Of a DNA stretch of 5,264 bases, positions 1 through 5,264 are shown piece after piece. Origin of the DNA: an uncultured Actinomyces sp. (GTDB lineage: Bacteria; Actinomycetota; Actinomycetes; Actinomycetales; Actinomycetaceae). The notes under the pieces are model-generated. The model searched no databases and was not told the DNA's origin. It saw nothing but the letters and a program-made list of their open reading frames with translations. The position numbers and the translations under genes are program-made. Every line of letters starts with the position of its first letter. Positions within the stretch are counted from its first letter, which is position 1. The stretch covers positions 1-5,264 of the forward strand of contig CALIEP010000118.1 in the NCBI GenBank assembly GCA_938022345.1, given 5' to 3'.

Positions 1-169
1 GTGGTTCCACATCACGCTGAAACGCCTCAATCGACACACGCTTCTCCAAAGGAAGACGCCCATCCATCGACGGCAAACAATCATCATGCAACAACGCATA
101 AAACGAAAAACCAACAAACCCCACAACAGCGCACACAAGCACCGCAACCACACGCCAAAAAAACTTCAT
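1..169 (-). CDS. Small protein with N-terminal membrane segment (3' end beyond window)
   Basis: Reading leftward from the ATG at 169-167 gives 56 codons without a stop before the window ends, so only the N-terminus is seen. It starts MKFFWR, followed by an almost unbroken hydrophobic stretch at about residues 4-27 (rich in V, F, A, L, G). A polar part follows, DDCLPSMDGRLPLEKR and onward. The two positive charges before the hydrophobic stretch suggest a signal anchor or uncleaved signal peptide with the rest outside the cell. Cys31 follows the segment, but not in a lipobox context (HDDC), so a lipoprotein is unlikely. The ATG shares bases with the TAA of the upstream hydrolase (TAATG), and a GGAG lies 8 bases before it (178-181), so translation is probably coupled. 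I do not recognise the family. The neighbour suggests it partners the hydrolase, for example as an anchor, inhibitor or immunity-like protein; this is inference. Confidence 0.7.
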   Translation of the reverse strand, partial: MKFFWRVVAVLVCAVVGFVGFSFYALLHDDCLPSMDGRLPLEKRVSIEAFQRDVEP

Positions 170-1776
170 TAGCTTGGCTCCAAACCCGCGACAATCTCTG
201 CCATATTTTTCTGCGTCTCAGTACCATCCTCTAGATACGTCGAATGGTTTCCAAAGGGACCCCGCGGAATTGTGTGGTAGGTTTTCCCCTTTGTCGCATC
301 ACCGCTAATGTGTCTAAATGCTTGCATTTCGGTTGGATTTCGGCCAAAGTTTATATCCGTACCTATCCCCTGAACTATATCTCCAGGATAGGGGACAGCA
401 CTGACCCATCGATGTCCTTCCGGGACACGGTATTCAGCACCAAGTTGAACCCCCGAACCAGGGGAGCCAAACAGCACGAGATCATCAACCACATTTGGCG
501 AAACATGCGATGCTGCAATCCCTGACGTTGTTGAGCCATAAGAATGACCGAGAAGAGTTAGATGTAATTTTTCCTGATTATCCCTGGGTATCACCCGAAG
601 GCCTTCAAGGAAATTTACAAGTCTATCTGCACCAGCATTCGCACGATGCGTGTTTGCCACATTCGGGATGCTCAAAGGCGCGTCATACCCCAGCCAAGCT
701 ACTGTTGCATAGTCTAGGGCTGGTTTATGAGCAACGTCGGAAGCCGTCAACCGCAAACTCTCCGACTTCTTGAAATAATCCCCAAGTTTACCCCTAACCG
801 TCGTCCCCATCCCCGGGACAAAAACGCCAATATGCTGAGCTTTATCAAAATCACCAATACCAATAGCAACCTTGAGCCGCTCACCACTGCGATCGCATAC
901 CAACAACTTTCGTTCGCGATCCTTAAGAACCTCCTGAAGCACTTCGAGATCTTCTACATCGTCAAGTGCCTTCGAATAGCGATTTGCATACGAATGTGAA
1001 GTCATTCCCCGGTGCACAAGGTCGTCATGGGTTTGACGCTCTCTATCTCGAGCTTCCGCCAGCATTCCGTCAACGAGACTACGGTTCACCTCGTCACGTG
1101 TCGCAATATCTACTCCATCCAGATTTCCGATAATCTCTGGATACTTCTCAATTAGTTTTTTCTTTTGCTGATCACTGAGCGAGCCCCACCACGCAGCAAT
1201 CTGCCTGGGTTTCGAACCAGGCGGAGGAAGTTGAGCTTCTTCGTTATCCGAAGTCTGATATGCATGTTCTGCACCAGCCTCGCCGCTGTTCACTCGCGAA
1301 AAGCGAGCTTCCAGCTCACTAATAAAGGCCTCAGCGCGTGAAAGAAGGCTTGCGATCCGGGTGGAAGCGAACTGCAATGCCGGTTCATCGTCTACAAACG
1401 GATTATTTCGGCCATAAAACACCATCGGATCGCGCGGGGCTACCGCACCTGACGCAGAAATCGTAATATTCGTTGTCCGCTCAATCTCATGAATACTCGT
1501 CACATCGGCCGCGATATCACTGACTTCGTGCTCGGCCCACAAGAAAATCTCCTGTAAAGCACGAAGGTCTTCCACCTGACGGCGGGCCGCCTCGATCCGA
1601 AAGCGCCCCTGATCACGAGCCGCACTTGCGGTAGCACCCTCGAGATCGAAACCAGCAAGAACATCCACAAAACGCTTGAGATTAGACTTGCAACCTTCTG
1701 CGGAGTCTCCCACCTGCTGTGCAAGACTCGTGAAAACTCCAGCATTCCACTTCTGAACCTCTGACCAAGACACCAT
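169..1776 (-). CDS. DUF1023-family alpha/beta hydrolase with ESX/WXG-like helical N-terminus
   Basis: This 535-residue protein of unknown substrate has two parts. Residues 1-160 are predicted helical and resemble the WXG100-like N-terminus of actinobacterial hydrolases: MVSWSEVQKWNAG at the start, then FDLEGATASAARD at 43-55, where WxG would usually be. A linker (about 161-190) leads to AAWWGSLSDQQ (194-204) and the IGNLDGV segment (216-222), both usual before DUF1023 (PF06259) domains. The catalytic half shows VFVPGMGTT (318-326), AWLGYDAP (360-367) and the nucleophile elbow GHSYGS with Ser412. Asp465 (PYPGDIV) and His511 (GNHSTY) are likely triad partners. There is no signal peptide or membrane segment, so it is cytosolic unless exported by a type VII route. 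The ATG follows a strong GAGGAGGT at 6 bases. The stop overlaps the start of a small membrane protein gene. Lipase, esterase or peptidase activity are all possible; the fold is sure, the function is not. Confidence 0.88.
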   Translation of the reverse strand: MVSWSEVQKWNAGVFTSLAQQVGDSAEGCKSNLKRFVDVLAGFDLEGATASAARDQGRFRIEAARRQVEDLRALQEIFLWAEHEVSDIAADVTSIHEIERTTNITISASGAVAPRDPMVFYGRNNPFVDDEPALQFASTRIASLLSRAEAFISELEARFSRVNSGEAGAEHAYQTSDNEEAQLPPPGSKPRQIAAWWGSLSDQQKKKLIEKYPEIIGNLDGVDIATRDEVNRSLVDGMLAEARDRERQTHDDLVHRGMTSHSYANRYSKALDDVEDLEVLQEVLKDRERKLLVCDRSGERLKVAIGIGDFDKAQHIGVFVPGMGTTVRGKLGDYFKKSESLRLTASDVAHKPALDYATVAWLGYDAPLSIPNVANTHRANAGADRLVNFLEGLRVIPRDNQEKLHLTLLGHSYGSTTSGIAASHVSPNVVDDLVLFGSPGSGVQLGAEYRVPEGHRWVSAVPYPGDIVQGIGTDINFGRNPTEMQAFRHISGDATKGKTYHTIPRGPFGNHSTYLEDGTETQKNMAEIVAGLEPS

Positions 1777-1782
1777 CGTCGC

Positions 1783-1790
1783 ACCTCCTC
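1783..1790 (-). promoter_or_regulatory. Strong ribosome binding site of the hydrolase gene
   Basis: Read on the minus strand this is GAGGAGGT, close to a full anti-Shine-Dalgarno match, 6 bases before the ATG at 1776. It fixes the hydrolase start and is the best ribosome site in the window. Confidence 0.85.
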
Positions 1791-1811
1791 GCCGTCGTTG
1801 AGGTCAGCTCC

Positions 1812-1839
1812 AGCCTAACGAAGAACGCTGAATCAGCAA
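1812..1839 (-). promoter_or_regulatory. Possible promoter for the hydrolase gene pair
   Basis: In the 77-base gap between the acetyltransferase stop and the hydrolase start, the minus strand has TTGCTG (1839-1834) and TAGGCT (1817-1812) separated by 16 bases. This is a weak sigma70/SigA-type match: the -10 fits TAnnnT and the -35 matches three of six bases. It would place the transcript start about 30 bases before the ATG. No terminator is visible in the gap, so read-through from the acetyltransferase gene is the alternative. Confidence 0.25.
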
Positions 1840-1853
1840 GTAATTTCTCACTA

Positions 1854-2348
1854 CTATTTCGATATTTGAGAAAACAACCCATCGTAGGCAATTCGCGGAC
1901 ACTGGCCTCGTACCGCAATCATCCCGCATGGCTCAAAGCCATAAGCCTCCAGCGCTCGACGCATCGGCGCATTATCAAGGTGCGTATCGCAGCGCAGATA
2001 CGGAACTTGCCCCACGCAAAAGTCCATGACCACGCGAGTGACCCCGCGGCCTCGGACGCTGGCAAGGCGATGGATCACGCCATACTCATCATCGAAGTGC
2101 CAGGCCCCATCAATCTGGGAATACTCCTCTTCCGGCCCGCGAGCGAAACTAAACACTGCCAAAGGCCCCTGTTCATCACAAACAAGGAAGCACTCGCCTC
2201 TTTCAATATCCCTGAGCGCATCACTGCGGTTGGGGTAATCGCTGGGCCACTGCGTCGGATTACCGTTCGCCCGCATGAATTCCCGAGCATGGTCAAAAGC
2301 AGACTCGATGAAATCCAGATCCTCGGAAGTGGCGGGGCGGATGAACAT
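1854..2348 (-). CDS. GNAT-family N-acetyltransferase
   Basis: From the ATG at 2348 this is a 164-residue single-domain GNAT protein. It would transfer an acetyl group from acetyl-CoA to an unknown amine, presumably in the cytosol. The start MFIRPATSEDLDFI is the standard GNAT beginning. NGNPTQWPSDYP follows about 28 residues in and marks a subfamily common in Gram-positive bacteria. The acetyl-CoA loop is IHRLASVRGRGVTR, where the last Gly/Ala of the usual R/QxxGxG/A is Thr. LRCDTHLDNAPM and LEAYGFEPCGMI form the C-terminal motif. An in-frame GTG at 2366 would add six residues (MGYPDD). I prefer the ATG because homologues normally begin right at the first strand; neither start has a clear Shine-Dalgarno. 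The gene sits just after the terminator of the sugar-acid operon and 77 bases before the hydrolase, so it is probably its own unit or cotranscribed with the hydrolase. The substrate cannot be told. Confidence 0.85.
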   Translation of the reverse strand: MFIRPATSEDLDFIESAFDHAREFMRANGNPTQWPSDYPNRSDALRDIERGECFLVCDEQGPLAVFSFARGPEEEYSQIDGAWHFDDEYGVIHRLASVRGRGVTRVVMDFCVGQVPYLRCDTHLDNAPMRRALEAYGFEPCGMIAVRGQCPRIAYDGLFSQISK

Positions 2349-2354
2349 GTCATC

Positions 2355-2360
2355 AGGGTA
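2355..2360 (-). promoter_or_regulatory. Possible -10 element of a leaderless acetyltransferase transcript
   Basis: The minus strand reads TACCCT, then six bases, then the ATG at 2348. A TAnnnT element at this distance would place the transcript start on the A of the ATG, the layout of leaderless genes common in actinobacteria. This would explain why no Shine-Dalgarno is seen. No good -35 box is present, and such short motifs occur by chance. Confidence 0.2.
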
Positions 2361-2384
2361 GCCCACACAATGAGCAAGAATGAC

Positions 2385-2420
2385 TGAGGGCCGGGTAGCA
2401 CCTGAGCTACCCGGCCCTCA
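2385..2420 (-). terminator. Hairpin terminator after the sugar-acid operon
   Basis: The arms tgagggccgggtagc (2385-2399) and gctacccggccctca (2406-2420) pair perfectly over 15 bp around a 6-base loop, with a GC-rich core. It lies 16 bases after the TAA of the dehydrogenase gene. The bases that follow on the minus strand (GTCATTCTTGC) are T-rich but not a clean U-tract, as often in actinobacteria. No gene on the plus strand ends here, so it most likely serves the minus-strand operon. The possible GTG start of the acetyltransferase is only 18 bases beyond the stem. Confidence 0.8.
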
Positions 2421-2436
2421 CCGCGAACTGTTCTGA

Positions 2437-3471
2437 TTAGGACAGCTTGAGCATGACCTTCGAGGAACCAGTCGAGCGGTCACCCGCGGTCTGGAAGGCC
2501 TCAAGGGCATCATCAATATCGAAGGTGTGAGTCAGCAAAGGCTCAACATCCAAGCCGTCGGCCATTGCCTGGATCGCATCCGAGATCTCATCGATGAAAC
2601 GGTAAGAACCAACATACTCGATCTCGCGAGTCACGATCTGCCCAAGAGCGGCGGGAACTTCGCCGGCAGGCATATTGCCAACCTGAACGACCCGGCCACC
2701 ACGAACGACGGACAAGAAGACATCGCCGAGCGTACGCGACACACCCGTTGCCTCGATCGCAATGTCAACGTCCTCGGGCAAAGGCTCGCCCTTGGAACGA
2801 TCGATCACGACATCGGCACCCATGGCGGACGCAATCTTCAGTGCGGCCTCGGCCATGTCTGCGGCGTAGACGGTTGCAGCACCAGCGTGCTTCGCAGCAG
2901 CTACGACCAGAGCACCAATCGGGCCGGTTCCATTCACCAGGACGCGCTTACCGCGAACGTCTCCCGCACGATGCACGGCATGAATCGCAACACCCAGGGG
3001 TTCAGCGACTGCGCCGTGACGCGTGGAAACGGAGTCGGGAAGGTGGCGAATCTGGTCCTCGCGAACAACGCGGTAGGTGGAGAAACCACCGTTTTCGTGA
3101 GGAAGGAATGCCGCAGAACCGAAGTAGCGGCACTCGGGCCACAGGTTATCGCGGCCCTTGAGGTGCTCGGGCATTACGTGGTTACCCACGTTGGTTGCGG
3201 GGTGAACCGTTACGTGGTCCCCGACCTTCACGGTCTCAACGCCCTCGCCGACCATGTCGATGGTGCCCGCGACCTCGTGTCCAAGGATCAGCGGCTCACG
3301 CAAGATGGCGGTTCCGGAAGCACCGTGGCGCCAGTAGGCAAGATCAGATCCACAGATGCCGCCCCACTCCATCGCGATACGAACCTGGCCGGGGCCGGGA
3401 GTCGGATCTTCGACGGTATCCACGTGAAGCGAGACGTCCTCGCCGTTCTTTTCGACGCGTACAGCCTTCAT
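2437..3471 (-). CDS. L-idonate 5-dehydrogenase-like zinc-family alcohol dehydrogenase (possible L-gulonate 5-dehydrogenase)
   Basis: This 344-residue medium-chain dehydrogenase probably oxidises a hexonate at C5 with NAD(P). It has the usual family length and resembles E. coli IdnD across its length: GGICGSDL (37-44), LGHEVAG (63-69), RYFGSA (115-120), a PHENGGF segment (124-130) and AEPLGVAIHAVHRAG (156-170). The catalytic zinc ligands Cys40, His65, Glu66 and perhaps Glu157 are intact. The Rossmann loop NGTGPIG is at 180-186, and Asp205 at the end of the second strand favours NAD over NADP. Oddly, the four cysteines of the structural zinc lobe are absent from residues 95-111; Cys114 is the only cysteine nearby. 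The ATG overlaps the transporter stop (TAATG), with GAGAGGA 9 bases upstream (3481-3487), so translation is probably coupled. Next to uxuA, L-gulonate to D-fructuronate (as for E. coli LgoD/YjjN) is as plausible as L-idonate to 5-ketogluconate. The family is sure, the substrate open. Confidence 0.88.
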   Translation of the reverse strand: MKAVRVEKNGEDVSLHVDTVEDPTPGPGQVRIAMEWGGICGSDLAYWRHGASGTAILREPLILGHEVAGTIDMVGEGVETVKVGDHVTVHPATNVGNHVMPEHLKGRDNLWPECRYFGSAAFLPHENGGFSTYRVVREDQIRHLPDSVSTRHGAVAEPLGVAIHAVHRAGDVRGKRVLVNGTGPIGALVVAAAKHAGAATVYAADMAEAALKIASAMGADVVIDRSKGEPLPEDVDIAIEATGVSRTLGDVFLSVVRGGRVVQVGNMPAGEVPAALGQIVTREIEYVGSYRFIDEISDAIQAMADGLDVEPLLTHTFDIDDALEAFQTAGDRSTGSSKVMLKLS

Positions 3472-4916
3472 TACATTGCATCCTCTCGAATGGTGAGGTC
3501 ACGGCCAGCAACTTCGGGCATGACCAGCGAAGCGATCAAGGTCACGCCGGTGTAGAAGGCCATCAAGATTGCCAGGGCAACCCACGAGTTGAAGAAGGCA
3601 ACCAGGGCGGCAGCGATGAGCGGGCCGAAACCAGCGGTGATCAGGTTCGGGATTTCCTTCGACAGTGCAATCTGCTCGTAGCGGTGCGCAGAGCCAAAGC
3701 ACTCGGCCATGGTGATGTTTTCCAGCGAGAACATTGCCAGAACGGTGATGTTGTGCAGGACGATGTAACCGATAAAGAACAGCAGCGTCGGGTTGGAGAA
3801 GTGTGCAACTTCGCCGCTAGCGGTCTTTTCCATAACGGTTTCGGTGCCCACGTTGTGCAGCATCAGGTAGAAGCAAGGAACGATCATGATCAGACCGAGG
3901 ATCGTCACGATCGTGTACATGTGCTTACGACCGATCTTGTCACCCAGCCAGCCGATGATCGTGACGGTGATGAAGCCGACCAGCGAAGAGAACACGACGA
4001 TGTTCGAGGCAACTGACTTCGCAACCAGAACATTCGCGGTCAGGAAGGTGATGAGGTAGGTCTGAACCATGCCGGAGTTACCGGACTGACCAAAACGCAG
4101 GGTCGATGCGATGAGGAAGGCCTTCCACGACTTGGGGGTCTTCTGGATCTCGCGAGCGGTGGCCTTGGCGGCCTCGTCCTGCTTCTCAAGGGGCTGGTCG
4201 TAAGCGGCAATAACCTCTTCGTTCGAGGCCTCGAAAACGGGGGTTTCCTTCAGGTGCAGTCGGATGTAGACGGCCAGGCCCATGACGACAACCGAGGCGA
4301 TGAAGGGGATACGCCATCCCCATGCGACAACTGCATCGGAACCCATGGTGGACAGGAGGACTGCCCAAATCGCTGCGGCGCCCAGGGTGCCCGAGTTGGT
4401 GCCCAGTGCAACCAGGGAGGAGATAATACCGCGGGTCTTGCGAGGAGCGTACTCGGCCAGCATGACCGAAGCGCCTGCAATTTCAGCGCCAGCGCCGAAG
4501 CCCTGGATCAGGCGAAGCAGCACCAGCAAGAAGGGGGCGAGGAAGCCAACCTGGTCGTAGGTGGGCAGGAAGCCGATCAGAGTGGTTGCAACACCCATCA
4601 TTGCGATGGTGATGAACAGAACCTTGGTACGGCCAATACGGTCACCCATACGACCGAAGTACCAAGCACCAATCGGGCGGGCAATGTAGCCCACACCGTA
4701 AACGGCCATTGCCGCCATAATGGCGACAGCCTGTGAACCGTGTCCAAAGAAGATGTCCTTGAAGACCAGTGCAGCAGCCAGGGAGTAGAGCTGGAAGTCC
4801 ATGAATTCCAGTGCGGTCCCCAGCCAACCGCTCATCGCGGCCTTTACGAGGTCACCGGTGGTGCGGGTAACCAGCGATTCTTTTGCTGATGCGCCGGCGG
4901 CAGGAGCGTTCGACAT
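3471..4916 (-). CDS. MFS transporter, metabolite:H+ symporter (MHS) family, probable sugar-acid permease
   Basis: This 481-residue inner-membrane protein has about 12 predicted membrane segments and a charged central loop (about residues 221-262). The MHS signatures are clear: GTALEFMDFQLYSLAAALVF (33-52, in place of the common EWYDFxLY form), GYIARPIGAWYFGRMGDRIG (76-95), RLIQGFGAGAEIAGAS (135-150), WGWRIPFIAS (199-208) and the repeat-half motif GDKIGRKH (325-332). The family imports organic acids, osmolytes and sugar acids with protons. A longer outside loop at about 354-375 lies between segments 9 and 10. The start has AGAAAGG 7 bases upstream (4924-4930), only 17 bases after the uxuA stop, so the two are cotranscribed. 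Its stop overlaps the dehydrogenase start. The context makes a hexonate or hexuronate the likely substrate; this is inference, since MHS sequence alone does not show specificity. Confidence 0.88.
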   Translation of the reverse strand: MSNAPAAGASAKESLVTRTTGDLVKAAMSGWLGTALEFMDFQLYSLAAALVFKDIFFGHGSQAVAIMAAMAVYGVGYIARPIGAWYFGRMGDRIGRTKVLFITIAMMGVATTLIGFLPTYDQVGFLAPFLLVLLRLIQGFGAGAEIAGASVMLAEYAPRKTRGIISSLVALGTNSGTLGAAAIWAVLLSTMGSDAVVAWGWRIPFIASVVVMGLAVYIRLHLKETPVFEASNEEVIAAYDQPLEKQDEAAKATAREIQKTPKSWKAFLIASTLRFGQSGNSGMVQTYLITFLTANVLVAKSVASNIVVFSSLVGFITVTIIGWLGDKIGRKHMYTIVTILGLIMIVPCFYLMLHNVGTETVMEKTASGEVAHFSNPTLLFFIGYIVLHNITVLAMFSLENITMAECFGSAHRYEQIALSKEIPNLITAGFGPLIAAALVAFFNSWVALAILMAFYTGVTLIASLVMPEVAGRDLTIREDAM

Positions 4917-4933
4917 TGAAGTGCCTTTCTAAT

Positions 4934-5264
4934 TCAGTTCTGCGATTCCTTGGAAATCGCTTCGTAAAGTCCGTTGAGGTAAACGAGGCCAAGCGCGCGA
5001 TCGTAGAGCGGGTAACCCGGACGTCCGGTTTCGCCCCAGATCATGCGGCCGTGATCAGGACGCACGTAGACATCTGGACAGGTGTCGTGAATTGCCTTCA
5101 TGATGGCGTGCATATCGAGGTTGCCATCGGAAGAAAGGTGGGCCGCTTCCTGGAAGTGCTTTTCACCCAGGTAGTGGACATTGCGGACGTGCGCGGCTGC
5201 GATGCGGCCACGCTCGCCGAAGCGGCGGAAAATGCCCGGAACATCGTTCTCGGGGTTTGATCCC
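4934..5264 (-). CDS. uxuA: Mannonate dehydratase, C-terminal 109 residues (5' end beyond window)
   Basis: The minus strand is open from the right edge to a TGA at 4936-4934. The fragment matches the C-terminal third of UxuA, which dehydrates D-mannonate to 2-keto-3-deoxy-D-gluconate in the cytosol with a divalent metal ion. Visible marks are AAAHVRNVHYLG (fragment residues 22-33), whose His is expected to bind metal. Next come FQEAAHLSSDGNLDMHAIM (37-55), then VRPDHGRMIWGETGRPGYP (67-85) with the metal/catalytic Asp-His pair, and LYDRALGLVYLNGLYEAI (86-103) near the end. The form is that of the shorter Gram-positive UxuA rather than the E. coli type. It is the first gene seen of an operon with the transporter and dehydrogenase downstream. 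UxuB, KDG kinase and KDG aldolase are not in the window and may lie to the right or elsewhere. Confidence 0.93.
   Translation of the reverse strand, partial: GSNPENDVPGIFRRFGERGRIAAAHVRNVHYLGEKHFQEAAHLSSDGNLDMHAIMKAIHDTCPDVYVRPDHGRMIWGETGRPGYPLYDRALGLVYLNGLYEAISKESQN

Noticed and set aside
1..234. Plus-strand frame at the left edge
   Set aside because: The product is low-complexity (His, Thr, Gln, Pro), and the minus strand holds a better frame with coupled start and membrane segment.
1866..2387. Plus-strand open frame covering the acetyltransferase gene
   Set aside because: It lies fully opposite a GNAT gene with the expected motifs and shows no protein family features.
2527..3555. Long plus-strand open frame opposite the dehydrogenase gene
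   Set aside because: It is antisense to a gene with clear family motifs, has no recognisable domain and reflects the high GC codon pattern.
3195..4016. Plus-strand open frame rich in Arg, Gln and Asp
   Set aside because: The composition is typical of an antisense shadow, and it spans the junction of the two well-supported minus-strand genes.
4883..5260. Plus-strand open frame at the right edge
   Set aside because: It is opposite the uxuA fragment, whose HVRN and RPDH motifs leave no doubt about the coding strand.
1..5264. CRISPR arrays, tRNA genes, insertion-sequence ends or attachment repeats
   Set aside because: No regularly spaced repeats, cloverleaf-like segments, transposase motifs or flanking inverted repeats were found; gaps between genes are too short to hide them.

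Overview
The window fits a mid-GC actinobacterium. The evidence is a DUF1023-type alpha/beta hydrolase with an ESX/WXG-like helical N-terminus, strong GGAGG-type ribosome sites, overlapping TAATG gene junctions, and about 60% GC in the right-hand genes by hand count of sample lines. A member of the Actinomycetaceae or a related family is possible, but the genus cannot be fixed from this sequence. All five supported genes lie on the minus strand, so transcription runs from right to left.

Right half (5264 to 2437): a sugar-acid catabolic operon. It holds the last 109 codons of uxuA (D-mannonate dehydratase), then an MHS-type major facilitator transporter 17 bases downstream. After that comes an L-idonate 5-dehydrogenase-like zinc-family dehydrogenase whose start overlaps the transporter stop (TAATG). 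The likely logic is that the permease imports a hexonate, the dehydrogenase oxidises it at C5, and UxuA makes 2-keto-3-deoxygluconate for the Entner-Doudoroff end of the hexuronate pathway. An L-gulonate or L-idonate route would fit; the substrate is inferred. A perfect 15-bp hairpin ends the operon.

Middle (2366 to 1854): a stand-alone GNAT N-acetyltransferase. Its start is ambiguous, and one candidate start could be leaderless.

Left part (1776 to 1): the DUF1023-family alpha/beta hydrolase, with a clear Ser nucleophile elbow. It is translationally coupled (TAATG) to a small protein with an N-terminal membrane segment that runs off the window. This pair has lower GC than the operon on the right. 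It is the least understood part of the window, but nothing here proves a new system.

No tRNA, rRNA, CRISPR array, insertion sequence or attachment site was seen. The only gaps between genes are short: 77 bases before the hydrolase, about 70 to 88 bases around the terminator, and 17 bases between uxuA and the transporter.
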